Both the position numbers and the translations under genes were made by a program. Of a stretch of DNA of 64,000 bases, positions 12,531-25,050 are shown piece after piece. The stretch lies in NCBI GenBank assembly GCA_013397845.1, contig VZTG01005436.1, forward strand, positions 1,483,638 through 1,547,637, given 5' to 3'. The notes under the pieces were generated by a model. That model had not been told where the DNA came from. It made no database searches and saw only the letters and a program-made list of their open reading frames with translations. This DNA comes from Melanocharis versteri. Its lineage: Eukaryota > Chordata > Aves > Passeriformes > Melanocharitidae. Positions within the stretch are counted from its first letter, which is position 1. Each line of letters opens with the position of its first letter.

Positions 12531-15500
12531 GATTTATGATCATGTACTTATTTATACATAATATTATTATATATGCCTTTATTTTTCTTACAAAGCAGAC
12601 TGATAGCTAACAGAGTTTATAGTGAATGTATCCAAAATAAGTACATGTTACTGGCAAGATTACACGCAAAATCATGCATTTAATAGAGCAAAAATACAGG
12701 GGTTTTCCACTCTTTTACCTTTATTTCAAAACATGGACTATAAATTAGCTAAAAAAAGCAGCTGTTGACAAGAAAGAATAATGACTTTATTCACAGATGA
12801 CCACTGATTAAAATAAGCTTATAAATTTTCCTATTTTCTTGCAACAAATTGCAATTTGATGGATCTTACTCATATATTTTGATAAATGGAAAGTCTGCTA
12901 CAAAAATTAAAACTATACTATCAGTAAAGGAAACTTGTTTCATAAGCTGAAGGAACTCCCAAAAAACAGTAATGATTTTTTCCTCTTACTTAGGTACTCC
13001 ACCGAGGTGGTGGTGACATTTTTGCCAGTTAATCCACACTCTTTTATTATGCTCTACTGAAATACAAAGACAGAATGTCTGCATTCTCTCCTTTTAAGCA
13101 GAATTCTGTACCTTTGAAGAGACTATTTCATAATATATTTGCATTTTAGTTGACCAAATCATAACAAGAAGAATAAGGATATACTGTGTGTCCTGATCCT
13201 ACAAACCATTATTCCAAAAGCAATTTCTGCCTAAGCATGCAGAAACCAGTTAACTCAAATACAGGTGTGCAAAAGACAAAAGATACAAACCCTTCAACAA
13301 AGCTTCTTTAGTCTCTGTTCTATTAAATGAAAAAAATTCAGAAGATCAGCAAACCAGCTATTATTTCCTTACATTTGTAGAAACAAATAATAAACACTAA
13401 AACACATTATAGAAACAACAATGCAGTCTTGATTTGTATTTTTAAATGTTTTTTTCTAGGACATTTCTCTTTAAAAAACATGGTCTTTTTGTTTGGTAGC
13501 GTTTATATTAAGTGACATAAATCTACTTCCAAGTGTGTAGGACTGATTTAAGAGTTTCTTATTGTATAAAGCAGTCAGTAGGTGAACACTGGACTATTAC
13601 AAAGCACCTTTACGAAAAGAAAATCCAGGTTAGTTCTGTGACTAACATCTCAGACCACTTTTAGCAATAGCTGCTAACAACTCTTCAAAGCCCTGAAGCA
13701 ATAGCACTATTGTGAACTAACCCCAAGAAACTGCCTCTGCACATTCTGCTATCAATCTGATGCTGCAAAGCAGCTCAGTAGTTCCAGAAGCCTTTGTAAA
13801 TTCCATCTCTGAGAATTGATTTCAACAACTATCATCTACTGAGTATACGGGGAAAATCTGTTACCACTCTAGATTAAAATTTTTAAAATCCACCTCAGGA
13901 GGACTAAAAATTGCTCAATTAAAATACTAACCCTCACTGTAGCCTAATATTAAAAATAAGTTATGAAAAGAAATCAGGCTTCAGGAAATACCACTTTTTC
14001 TTCTAAGACACTAGTTTTAAAAGGCATCCAATTGAAGAATGATTTTTGTCCCAAGCTATACTGAACTCTATTATATCCAGCTATTCTTTACATTTTTAAA
14101 AACAAAAAGTTTTGGGGTTTTAAGCAATACATTTATAATACTGTCAAGTACTAAGATCAATAATTTTCCCTCTACCGACCAGTAAATCTACAGTAGCAAA
14201 TTTTTCAGGAGCCATTTTAACATTCAGCTTCATATAGTTTTATATACTTATTACGACTCTATCTAAAAAAAAAAGCCTAACAAAAAACTAAATAATAATA
14301 ATAATAAGAAGAAGAATGACCAAAAACCCCAGCAAAATATTTTGCTTTTGCTACTGCGTATTCTGTATCACATTTGTTCAGTGTATGTACAACTTGAATG
14401 GCTACCAGCAATTTCAATGCAAAAAAATTACTACTCATATCATAAAAACCACTCTATATTCTCAATTACCTCTTGGAACAGCTCTTACTGAAAGAAGTTC
14501 TAATATAGATGAAAAACTAAGCACCACTAAGAACCGCAAAAGTAGTACATGTCTCAAAGTTTCATGTATCTGATATTACTCGAAAACAAGGAACTTGCCT
14601 AGGAAACTGGGAATTTCCTGCAGCTAGGACACAGTTTATTTGAATGCAAATATTTTTGCAGTTAGTAATAAGAAAGTGGCAGGCAAACAGCATAAGACAT
14701 CATATTCGTGACTTTTTAATTTCTGTTCAGAATAAAGAAATTCATGATTGATCAACTATATATTCAGGCGGGGAAACACAATGCTAGCCTTTCATTGTCC
14801 ATGGACACACAGTCTCATCACCAGAGAGCACAAATGAAATGCTAATGGCAGAGAAGATGAATGCCAATTTCCTTCACTTTGCTCCAACTTTCAGTGGCTC
14901 TCTACAATAAAAGATAGCTATTTGTGGAGACTGGCTTGTTCCATACCATTAACTCAGAACAAAACATATTTTTAGTGGGACAGCAGTGTTTACTTGTAAG
15001 AACTGATGAATTGTACACCACCATTTATCACTTGTAGACAAAGACATTCAGGCACAATTTTGGACATAAATCAAGGTACATGCTCCTAAATAAAAAAGGG
15101 ATTGCTTAAGTCCCTAAAACTGCATAGATTGAGGTCAGATTGGCCATAGCAACCAAGAATGGTACTTAGGCCTTCAGTAAGACTTAGCAACCAATAAATG
15201 AGCTCAGATCTCTTTTCATCTCCACTGGTGTGAAAGCCAAAATTAAAAAGATTAGATCACGCTGCACCCATCACAATAGACTTCACAGTGAAAAAGTCAT
15301 TTCTAGCCTTTGATTCACATCCAATAAATAACATTCATCCCTTCCATAATGAACAACTTTCAAAGTAAATTGAATCTCCATAGTGCTGCTTTCCCTTGCT
15401 GCACAGTATTTACATAACAATATATCACAGGAAGCTCAGAGTGGGTCTTGCAAATGGAAGACATGTCTTTAGCACTGATTACACTATACTCAGATTTAAA

Positions 15501-16600
15501 ATGCTTGCCATTTAAACATAATGCACAGTAGATTATAATAAATAATAAACAACACTTTAAATCTTGCGGTATGAAACTTTGACAATTTCAATATGGAAAT
15601 TTCATAGTAAACAGCTCCCTCCCCCTTTCCTTTGAGTCCTTCCATTCGAAGATATTCAGCAAATTCTACTTTCCAGGAGCACTGATGATACTATCTGTCT
15701 CGTGTTTCCAGGAAAAGGGATAGTCCATTATTTCATTTTTACTACCTCTTTTTGCACTGTTCCTCTTCTCTTTTATATATCTTTTCAAGTACTCGAACAA
15801 TTCTCTCTAATGTTCCAAACACATCAGTAACCTATTACTCCAGTCTCACACAAAGCGCTAAGTATTGCTCATTTTCCTCTCCTTAGAGCAGTAGTTATTT
15901 GTAAATAGGTGAAGCTGATCACAGCTGCAGGAATCTAACACAGATCTAACACATGAAATAAAAAAACGCATCCAGCAAATGTTTGTGCTGTATTGCCTCT
16001 GTATGCCCTGTATTTCCCATGCTCAGTTTGTCATTATTACAAATAGATTGTCCTTCCCTTCTTACTGCAGGTTGCATAAATTGATGTTTAAAGGAGTACT
16101 CGGCAGAAATATATCGAAACAAAAATTCTACACCTAATTAAAAACATGCAGGAATAATTTCAGCCCTCTGCAGCAACAACTCATGTAGATTATACTATGT
16201 GAACTCAGCAGGGAACCTCATTAATTTTTAAAACTCTCTGACCCTAGTGCAGTTAAGGGTGTAAAAATAATTACAAATTAGGGTTGAGGGAGCACTGTTT
16301 TAATATTGCATGTGTGCTATCAGCTACACAACATTTTATCAGATATGGATATTTATGATAGCTAAGCACAATTTTAACACAGACAAAATAAATTTTAAAA
16401 ATGCAAATATTAGAGGTCTTATATTTTCAAGAACATAACTATAGTAGCCACCACTTCCACAAAAAAAAGCCTGTCTGCTCTCTGCAAACATTCTCATAGC
16501 ACAAAGCACGTCAATTACAGATTAAACGCTAGTAACAGCCTGGATACGGCAGTAAACTAAGATATTTCTATAACAAGGCACATTTGCAATCTACCAATTT
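12531..16600. other. AT-rich unique sequence, no gene seen
   Basis: Very AT-rich with short open frames only. It includes a simple (AAT)n/(AAG)n tract at 14289-14315 and A-rich runs. No element that I can name and no promoter-like GC-rich stretch. Confidence 0.6.
14289..14315. repeat. (AAT)n(AAG)n simple repeat
   Basis: About five AAT units run directly into three AAG units. An 85-codon open frame starts immediately after but has no recognisable product. Confidence 0.8.
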
Positions 16601-16806
16601 CTAACTTATTTTGAAGGGTATAAAATACTTGGCAGAGGGTATAAATAGTCTCTCTTACCTAAAACTTGTCAGAAGAAAGATCCTTCTCCATTGTTGTCAC
16701 CTCCAGTGCCCCCTCTTGCCACCATGGAGATTGGTTCTGCTATGTTTATTGCTCTGTGCCTCAGTCACAGCCGTGACACTAATCTGCCTGCACAGACCAG
16801 CAAAGG

Positions 16807-16840
16807 GGTGTGTGTGGGTGTGCGAGTGTGTGTGTGTGTG
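16807..16840. repeat. (TG)n microsatellite, interrupted
   Basis: TG repeats are broken by single changes (GTGGGTGTGCGAGTG) and then continue as an uninterrupted block before AGAAAAGAGAAAAGAGAG. Two overlapping open frames that cross it encode CVWVCECVCV-like runs and are artefacts of the repeat. Confidence 0.9.
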
Positions 16841-16937
16841 AGAAAAGAGAAAAGAGAGCCTGCTGACTTCAGGACTGGGAGCCTAAACCTCAGGCCAAGT
16901 CAAGGCTGAATGAAAATGATCAAAGCTCTGTCCCTCA

Positions 16938-17212
16938 TCAACAGAGTAGACAAGATTTCTCTCCCCCCTCCCAATGAGAAGTAGGGCTGTCATTAGGGAT
17001 TCCCACTAAAAAGCGTCTAACAGAGGCAGACCTTCTCCAGACTGCTAGTGCCTGCCCAGCAGCCCGTGCAGAATACAGGTAGCTATTGTTCCTGAGACAG
17101 ATATGTAGCCAGCCACTCAGACTCTGACAGATCTCAACAAACCAGCGAGCCTGCCTTCGGTTTAACTCTTTATTTACTAGCAGTTCACTTTTTACAAAGA
17201 TCTCCTTTTGCC
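16938..17212 (-). other. Open stretch behind a strong 3' splice-site-like sequence
   Basis: On the minus strand a long pyrimidine tract (about 17216-17245 in plus coordinates) ends in CAG, with the predicted exon starting at 17212. The frame then stays open for about 90 codons to a stop at 16938. The peptide holds NKELNRRQARWFVEICQ and a tail SHWEGGEKSCLLC. No good GT donor closes the exon, so it would have to be a terminal exon, and I see no AATAAA in good position. I do not recognise the protein. Low confidence as a gene. Confidence 0.2.
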
Positions 17213-18840
17213 CTGGACAGGGAGGAACAGGGAAGGTAAAAAAATGAAAATCAGTAAATTGTTCTGCCTTTGTTAAGAAAAATGTTTCATGTACATAGGC
17301 AGTAATCCTATGCAAATTTAGGAGTATTGACTTTCATTTTGAAATCTCATCTAGTCTGATGCTGGACAACACAGCGGCAGCACACTTCAGCACTAAAACA
17401 GTATTCCAATCCTGTAAGGGAAATAAGTCCTGCTCTGCCTTCCTCTGAATTTTCATCAATCATGAGGAAATAAAACAGTTGGAATAGATAACATGCATCC
17501 TTGCTCAAATAATCCAGGGAAATTTAGTGCAAAAGCTTCAGCATTTTTCCAACAGACATATGTTTTAAGCATTGACTGAAAATGAAGTTAGCATCTCCAG
17601 TAGCAAATTGTGCTAGAGCAAGTAGATAGTAATTAGCTGGCATAAAAAGCAGAGATACTCACTTCAGTCTCATAGCAGTTATATATTTCTATAAGGAGAT
17701 TTTATCTGCACAAAAGGTTCTGGGTTTTTTTTTATTTTATATGACATGGAGCTTAAGCATTTTTTTGCAAAGATGCGGTCTATGAAGATGTTGGAGGAAA
17801 TATCCTGACATTTACACTCTGTTTGACTTTGAGGAAGTAATGCATTTTTATATGAAAAGCTAATGATCATTCATTCTGTATAACTATTGTATAAGTTCAA
17901 GCCAGGTGCAGACTTCAGCTCTAAAACACTTTCTTCCTTTCTTCTGTGTAAGTCAGTCTTAATTTCATTTCACGCAGACTGTAGTAGGATGTGTATATGC
18001 ATGGGTATACTTGCCTTAGGGTGGGTGGCTTGGATTGCTTTAAGGCATGTTTAAGGTGTAAAGGTTGAAGATTACCAGCAACGATTTCACGTGGCAATAA
18101 AATCAGATTTATAAAATGCACAGTTAAAAAAAAAAAAAAAAAGAGACTGCTAACACAAGTGCAAATTAGAGACATGATGTCAAAATCAGTATTTTACCCT
18201 GACAGACCCTAACAACTCAGAGAGGCCTTCCTACCCATTACAAATAAACAACCATTTTATCAGCAACTTCCAAATGACATGCTAAAAAAACTGTATGTGA
18301 TTTAATTTGAAAGTTGCCAATGGTCACTTTGGAGTGTTTCAAAGCAACCTTTTCTGCATGTTTGAGAATTTAATTACATTCCTACCAAAATGTCAGGCGT
18401 TCAGAGCCATTCAAAATTTTTCCAGTGCAGCGAGGAAACAAACTGACAAACAGGGAAGCAAACGAGTGTTACTCAGTATAACATGCCCTGTGTGGCAGAA
18501 TACGTCTAGCCTACTCAATGTGTTTTAAAGAACCAGGACTTTGCATTCAAAAATCTTGTTGCTTTTTAATTCCAGAGTATCTCTTTCATGTCAATTGGAA
18601 TATCAGTGCTTAGGGATAGACATATTCTTTGGACTGTACTTTTTATCATTGGCTTAAGTAAATGCCGGGCATTATGTAGGAAAAAAGCTTTCAGATATAA
18701 ATATGTCTGCAATTTAATAGTGTTCTTAGACAAAAAGATTAATTTATTGTGAATTCTGAAGCATTGTGCACCAGTTTCCCTTCTATTTGAGCCAACTAGT
18801 AACAAATTCCTGTCACTAAATGGAATTTAAAATTTCTGGA
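17213..18840. other. AT-rich unique sequence, no gene seen
   Basis: Open frames are short and without recognisable content. An A17 run sits at 18126-18142. No preceding SINE or LINE sequence is evident to explain that run as a retrotransposon tail. Confidence 0.5.
18126..18142. repeat. Poly(A) run, 17 bases
   Basis: Seventeen A residues are uninterrupted and followed by GAGACTGC. It could be a retroposon tail, but the upstream 150 bp match no element that I know. Confidence 0.85.
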
Positions 18841-19560
18841 GAAATAAATGCCAAGAAGATCCTCTGCTGCTGGAGTACAGCATGGAAAAATTGGTGAGAA
18901 CATGGCCATGGAGCCGCAACAACAAAAGCCCATGGAGTGCACGTGACTGTCTGGAAACACCTACCCTGCCCAGTACATGCACTTCGCTGCCAAACGGAGA
19001 CCACCACTACCATGCCATGGAAAGCCTGTTTCGAAGCCCTGCTAAGGACCCTGTGACAAGCTCCTGAGCATGGTCACATTTGATTTCAACCTCTGGCAAG
19101 GCCTTTCTAAGCGTAATAACCCTGAGGTATTTCACCCTGAATCAAGGGCCCCACACATCTTCCACCCCCGTGTTATCCTGCTGCTAGTATCTGTTTGTCT
19201 GCTGCTGGCTTGGTATCTCCATGAACACACAGGACATCCAAAAGCATCACAGCATTAGTAAATACTCCTTTACAGGATGATAAGAATGAAAACTTTCTGG
19301 AGGGAGCTCATGTTGGAGCTGGGCACTTTGTGGGAAGACAGAGATGTTGGTGCTTGTTATGAAGGTGTGACTTCCTCCTCCTCCTCAGGAACCCTCTCCG
19401 CTGTTACTGGAGCAACCCCTATGCTGCATCCATGAGGGAAGCATCTTTCTTCAACTTTTGAGACAAGACTGAAGAGAAGTATTTTGCCCAAAGACTTTCA
19501 CAATCTCTGGAGGTCACCTTTGAGGGGGCAATGGCCACTCTTCCCAGCCAAGTCTACCCC
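18841..19560. other. GC-richer block of unknown origin
   Basis: About 700 bp with balanced composition lie between AT-rich flanks and carry overlapping open frames of 60-65 codons on both strands (for example 18882-19067 plus and 18816-19013 minus). None shows a domain. The block could be an old LTR or retroviral remnant, an untranslated exon or simply a local composition change; I have no motif to decide. Confidence 0.3.
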
Positions 19561-19639
19561 AAGTCACCAGTAACAGATGTCTTGCTATAAAATACAAGTT
19601 ATGGGATTTATGTAAAGTATGATGTTTGTTTACACTGAT

Positions 19640-19880
19640 TGGCCCTACTTTTTTTTTCTCTATTTTTTTTATTTTAAACAACAAAAAACACACTAACACA
19701 AAGTGGAAGGGAAAAAAGGGGCCACTTAAGGGGGAGGAAAAGCAAGGCTTTTTTCCATTTGTTTTTGTTTTTAATTCTTTTTAATTTCTTTTTAATTTTC
19801 AATTAATAAATTCATTAACCATTTTAATAAACAAATTTAATTTAGTTTTAATTTTGTTCTTCTTTTTTTAATTGTACAAG
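19640..19880. repeat. T/A-rich low-complexity block
   Basis: Runs of T with scattered A, such as TTTTTAATTCTTTTTAATTTC, occupy roughly 240 bp. The AATT spacing is irregular, so it is low complexity and not a clean microsatellite. Confidence 0.75.
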
Positions 19881-21615
19881 TCATGTACTAAAAGCTGGCA
19901 TTATGGGCACCACTTTGAGTAACTAATCTCACATACCATAGGATATTTGAACAGTTTGAACTGAATTCCCAAAAAGAGAGCATAAAGAAAGCCAGGTATG
20001 TCTTGCATAACAATTCTGCATCTGAGAAATTCGCTTGAGAACAGACTGCTGGAGTCACTTCTTTCAGCTAACTCACACAGCCCCACTTCGGCAAACAAAG
20101 GCATGTACCAGTATCATGTATCCATTTTCCTTTGGAGATTCAATTTTAATGATTCTGTAGTAAATACCTTTGTATTCAGAAATTATTTATACCAGATATG
20201 AAAAAAGCACAGTGTTTCAGTAACTGTCTAACAGAGGTGAAATGCACATAAGGTATTCAAGTATGCAACCTCAATTAACCTTTTGCCTCACTTTGTAGAC
20301 AAACCTATCTGTAAAAAGTGAGCTCCCTCCATGATCAAAAGTCAGTTTTACAACTTCACATTGTTTGTGGCTAGTCCCCTATATAAAAGAACGTAACAGG
20401 AGATGATCTTCATGAAGTGCAATTTAAATTTAACTCATTGTTGTTCTTGATCTTTGTTTCCTTAATACAAAAGCTACTGTAAAACATCATATAAGAAAGC
20501 ACTGATGTTTTTTTTTAACCAAAATATATTTATTTATTATGTGGTAACTAGACTTCATTTATCTCAGAAAATACTGAAAAATGTAAGATAGCAAACATAA
20601 CGATACAAAGATATTTCGACAGAAGCCAGTACCTATTTTGCTTTGGGTGTAGGCTAGCAAAGCATGTACTTTGGAAAAGAACATATAATTAACATACATT
20701 CAACTGTTTGTATACTGCAGTATAAAACAACCCGGAATTACAGTCCATAAAGAATCCTCAACCTTCCCAAAATTTGGTATGTATATTATTAACAAAATTC
20801 CTTTACTTTAAAATGCTGTTCTAAAGAGCATAACATTTTTTCCCCTCAACTCTTTCACAGAAACGTAATTAGAGTATTGCATTCTCCACTAGATGCCTTG
20901 TGAAAGCAAATGTCAGGGATTACAACTCAGCAAGATAATTACAAACATTCTACATAAAGGCATAGGAAACCAACATCAGAGGTACATTTCACCAGTTCAC
21001 ATTCCTTCTACAGATTACACTTTTGATATGGGATCTGTTGGAGAAAATGAGTAGAAGGTGACAGTATCTTTTTTTTTTCTCCCCCAATTACTTTCAAGCT
21101 AACATCAGCAGACCAAAGCACTGTGCGAATAAATCCTTTTTTGGTTTTTTGTAAAGTTTCAGATTCTGAGTCCCAAATACATACTTTGTAAAACCTTCAT
21201 CCATTCCACACTGAGCCCAACCATTTGCCTAGCTAACTAGTAGTACCTGAATTACGGTAACAGGGCATATTGACACATTTAGAGTGAATTAAACCATCAC
21301 TTTTGAAAAAGTTTACTTTTTAAGTCAATCTTGTACCCAGTTCCACATCAAGAAAAGAGATAAACAGAATAAATAGAACAAGATATTTTCTTTATAAAAT
21401 CCCCAAACAAACAAAAAACCCACAAAATCCCCTAAACAGTACCAACACCACCCCAAATGTGTTGAACATGAAAGGGATTTTTCCCCCCGCTTCCTTAAGA
21501 ACAGTGATTTAAGTAGGCACACTACATTACAGATATTCCAGTTTGACAATTCACTTGCTATCAGGAATAAATATTTATCACTTGTTTTCATCACCTTGGA
21601 TGGATTTGGACCTAC
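19881..21615. other. AT-rich sequence downstream of a candidate exon
   Basis: If the exon pair at 21616-23056 is real, this is intron or 3' flank on the minus strand. A weak further exon candidate on that strand spans 19937-20021, between CTCAG at the acceptor side and GTATGTGAG at the donor side, open in more than one frame. The rest is AT-rich with a T9 run near 20508 and another near 21070. Confidence 0.35.
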
Positions 21616-21752
21616 CGTTTTAAGCACTGATCCCTGGGAGTTGCTGTTTTTTGAAGGGACACTTTTTGAAGTAAAGTAGCTGGATGGAGAAAGGCAAGTC
21701 AGGACTGCCCCTGTAGCTTCAACCTGCCGTGGATAGTTTTCTTCCTTGGAAT
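21616..21752 (-). CDS. Candidate internal exon of an unidentified gene
   Basis: On the minus strand, TTCTGGCTTTTATCAAAAG gives an acceptor with the exon starting at 21752, and the exon ends at 21616 before a GTAGGT donor (21615-21610). The 137-nt length means it enters in phase 1 and leaves in phase 0. That phase fits the donor of the upstream candidate exon, whose last base G joins to AT here to make an Asp codon. The encoded 45-residue piece begins DSKEENYPRQVEATG and is rich in Ser, Lys and Asn, like a disordered linker. I do not recognise the protein. No stop interrupts it between the signals. Confidence 0.4.
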
Positions 21753-22663
21753 CTTTTGATAAAAGCCAGAACACAACCTGATTTATTAATGTAGCAAAGT
21801 CATTACAATTCAGAGCTAAAAATGTTATTGGACTTCCCTCCAGCTAGTGCTGCTTAAGCAAGCCTTTAAAAAGCAATTTAATTCCATTCCACAAAGTCAA
21901 ATTTCCTCCACAGATAATTGGTTTTCATTGTATGTATAAAAAGCTGCAATGAAGCCAATAAGTCAAACTATATATTTTCTTAGAGTTATATTTGTTACTG
22001 AAAGACTGACCTGCTTCTGACAGAATTGTATAGTCTCTGTTTTTCTACTGTTAACCTGGAATCTTTCTGTTAATAACAGAAGCACATACTATAGTAGCAT
22101 TCACCAATGTACTATGAAATCCAAATATAATCAAGGGTTCTTCTGGCTTCTCACATTTATAGCCAAATAACTTCATGCTGTCACCTGTCTTAGATTAAAT
22201 CTTCATATATGAACTTATTCAATAAGAGTTAAAGCATTCACACTGTTTTGAGAGCTTGAAACGGTCAGAAAATACTTGCCTGGCTTGGGTCATTATCAGT
22301 ATATTTGAAAACTGCCACACTAAAACAAGTATTAAAGCCTGGTTTTTTGTATGTATATATAATATACAATAATATGTATTACCCATGGGCATGTTTATAG
22401 TCCAAGAGCCTGGGAACAACAGTGCTCTTTTGAGCATCTTGAAACATCAGACTTGGAAAGTCTACACACTAACAACAGCACAACAACAAAACAAAGAAAT
22501 CCAAAACTATCAAAGTTGGGGATGCAAAAGTGGGCATGAAATTTTTCTATAATTAAAAAACTTCACAAAAGCCCCACACTCATTCAAATCTTGTTCATAG
22601 CAGAGACTTATGACTAAAAACAATCTTTCAGCTCAAGCAGCCAAATGCAATAAAAATACTTAC
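21753..22663 (-). other. Putative intron between two candidate exons
   Basis: Read on the minus strand it starts GTAAGTATTTTTA at 22663, a near-consensus donor, and ends CAAAAG at 21753. It is 911 bp long, AT-rich and has stops in all frames, which suits a short avian intron. A small A-rich element and a (TA)n-like patch at 22355-22380 lie inside. Confidence 0.35.
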
Positions 22664-23056
22664 CAGATATCTTGCCTTGCTTTGAATTCATGTATTTATC
22701 TTTCTTTTCCTTTTTTTTCTTAATAAGACAAGAAGATTCATATTTAAAAGCTGTTTTAGTTACTGTTCTGCTCCTGCAGCTCTTCACTCGTAGGTACAGA
22801 GGAGCTTGGCTGGTATTGTTTTGAGATAAAGAGAATGGCCCTTGTGAGCCAAGATATTCTGTACTGTCTGATGATCTCTGCAGTGTTCTTAAACTCCTCC
22901 ACCAAGACAGGTATTTTTTTTGCTGTCTGTTGTCCAAACAGGTTCATCAGAGCTCTTAAAGCCACCTTCATTTTTCGGTTGTGGAGGCCCTGTGTGCTGA
23001 GAGGAGAGAGGTTTCTTTCTCTCAATATTTATTTGCTTTTGGATTGGAGGAAGAGG
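22664..23056 (-). pseudogene. Candidate exon with an apparent frameshift, unidentified gene
   Basis: On the minus strand a CTCTCAG acceptor at 23057 is followed by an open frame beginning PLPPIQKQINIERKKPLSS that stays open to about 22889. A different frame takes over from about 22900 (through RSSDSTEYLGSQGPFSLSQ and a Lys-rich KKKKEKKDKYMNSKQGKIS end) and reaches a strong GTAAGT donor at 22663. Both halves look like one disordered, Ser/Lys-rich protein, so I infer a single-base indel between them. The A8 homopolymer at 22913-22920 or the GGTGGAGGAG stretch beside it are the likely sites. This may be a real lesion (pseudogene), a sequencing error, or a misplaced acceptor with only the downstream part coding. 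A third frame at 22756-23025 is open too but does not run into the donor. Protein family not recognised. Confidence 0.4.
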
Positions 23057-23206
23057 CTGAGAGATTTTCAATTTGAGATCAAAGACAAGCACATGCAATG
23101 GGACGAAACATAGTTTTCTCGATTGTGCTCAGAATAGTAGTCCCTGAGTTCCCACATTCGGTGCTCTCAACTCTATAAGCTTCACAGGGTAAAAAAGATG
23201 GATAGT

Positions 23207-23253
23207 TATATATACACACACACACAGACGCACGTAGACACACACACACACAT
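23207..23253. repeat. (TA)n(CA)n microsatellite
   Basis: TATATA passes into CACACACACA, is interrupted by GACGCACGTAG, then continues as CA repeats and ends in CATATTTTAAATATA. It is read in a minus-strand frame as a VCVCVYV-type run that is not a real protein. Confidence 0.9.
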
Positions 23254-24522
23254 ATTTTAAATATATTAGTTTTCCCCCTTGCAGCACTGCAGTCTCTCTA
23301 TTGTCAAATAATAACTGTATCTGAAAAGAAAGCACTTAATAAGGCTAAGGTCAGACTGCTTAGACTTGGCATTTGCTGCGATAACAAATCAGAGATGATA
23401 GCATCGTACAGATTTATGAATTTTTTGCCCCCGCAGTCACAAACATCAGACGTTTACTTTATAAAGAAAGCTTTTAGATTCTTCCTGCAGTTTCCATAGT
23501 GATTTCATTTTTTCCCTTTTATCACAGATTGGCTGAAGTACTGCTACCCTTTGTGCTTTAAAAGGCTTGTGCTACCAACTGTCGATATAAAGGCACTGTA
23601 GCTAAAGCACACATGCAACACAAACTGTCAAAAATAATTGAAATAGATAAATACTGGCTGAAGAAGGTTTTGGTATTTTCTCTGCCTGTTCTGAAGAGTA
23701 CAGTAGAATAGTATTTCATCTGAATAAATGTAATTAACTTGAGCCAACCACACTTCTGTTCCATTTCCCATAACCTAGGATACTTCTATTACAGCAATTG
23801 TCACACAAAAAATTACTTTCTTCACCAAAAGTTTTAATACAGCCTACGTCAAGCAAAATGCCCATGTTTGTTAGATACAAATGAAAGCACTTTCATTGAT
23901 TTTGGAATCTTCTAAAGACATTTCTTATGCCCATGATATTCTTTCTCTAAGAAGTTTATTCTTTTAGAGAACATGATGATTTAAGGAACACTTACACTGT
24001 TTCTGGCAAAGCAAACAATACTCTCTCTTGCTGGAAAGATAGCCACCTTTCAAAGTAAGCTTAAAGGATTAGTTTCTGTTTAACCCCTCGCTAAACAAAT
24101 GAGACCATCATCTCCTCAACAAAACAGAACTCAGCTAAGTAAACACCTCTATTCAGTTATCATTCCTTTAAAAATGTAGTCCTTAGATTGCAGAATGCAA
24201 GCACAGTATTTCCCTAGCCCTCTTTTTACCAGCTTAATAAAAACTGCGTGTGTGGTTAACCCCAGCCATTTGCTTCACTCTCATGAGTTTCTGTACTTGT
24301 GAGTCAGAAATGGTCTAACTTATTCAAAATACTGAATTCCTATCATGTAGAGATAAATATATTACAAAAACTTTTTGGGCTGGAAATTTTCCAGGTGACT
24401 ATAAAAATAATGAGTTTTCTTACTTTCATACAATAATGGAAAAGTTAATGCAGAATTCACATGGAAAAATATCTTAAAACACTGCAGAATACAGTAGAGT
24501 TTACCCGATATTTTAATTCAGG

Positions 24523-24607
24523 AAAAACAAAAAAAACAAAAACAAAAACAACGACAAAAAAACCCAACCAAACAAAAAAAACCCAAAAAAACAAAAGAGA
24601 AAAAACA
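24523..24607. repeat. A/C-rich low-complexity block
   Basis: Runs of three to eight A separated by single or triple C (AAAACAAAAACAAAAAC type) over about 85 bp. The plus-strand frame reads Lys/Thr/Asn repeats. No adjacent retroelement body seen. Confidence 0.85.
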
Positions 24608-25009
24608 GACAACTTCCTTTTGGATGTATTTATGACAATTAATTATTTATTTCCAAACAGATTATCTACAGAAAGCCACCAAGCTCCCTATTTTATTGTC
24701 ATCTATTTATACAGGGAATTATACAACTGACTTTGCTTTTGGGATATTAAAATCAATAGGGATCCACAGCCACTAAATAGGCAATAACTGTGAGCGTAAA
24801 GTATGTTAATACTTACAATAAAGTTTATTGGAAAAAAGAATTTGCAGCAAGGTGTAAGTGAAGGACTAAATGTAAATTAAAAGCTGAGAGTTACTAAGAT
24901 TGTGTTGATTACTGACATATTTCACAAGTGGTCCTGGCCAAATTCGGTACAGAGAGAGGCAGCAGTTTTTGGAAGATGCAGAGACAGCTGTTGCTGCCCT
25001 GGGACACAA

Positions 25010-25050
25010 GTGTGGGCTAGATGAGCTCCCTGAAGTCCTGTTACCCCTTG
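25010..25050 (+). repeat. Possible degraded CR1 3'-end scrap
   Basis: GTGGGCTAGATGAGCTCC followed by TGAAGTCCTGTTACC resembles the avian CR1 segment in which a GGACTAGATGA-type sequence is followed by GGTCCCTTCCAACC. Only about 40 bp are similar, and no ATTCTATGA tail follows, so the call is weak. Confidence 0.3.

Noticed and set aside
16611..16909. Two overlapping plus-strand frames with Cys/Val repeats
   Set aside because: The repetitive part is translation of the TG microsatellite, and the rest shows no domain.
17100..17160. NRRQARW word suggesting a Ty3/gypsy reverse-transcriptase region
   Set aside because: Only seven residues match, the flanking residues do not follow the family pattern, and no other retrotransposon domain is near.
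19937..20021. Possible small minus-strand exon with a GTATGTGAG donor
   Set aside because: The acceptor tract is mediocre, the segment is open in more than one frame, and there is no supporting partner.
22756..23025. Third open frame over the candidate exon, helical-looking peptide
   Set aside because: It ends in a stop before the GTAAGT donor, so it cannot continue into the next candidate exon.
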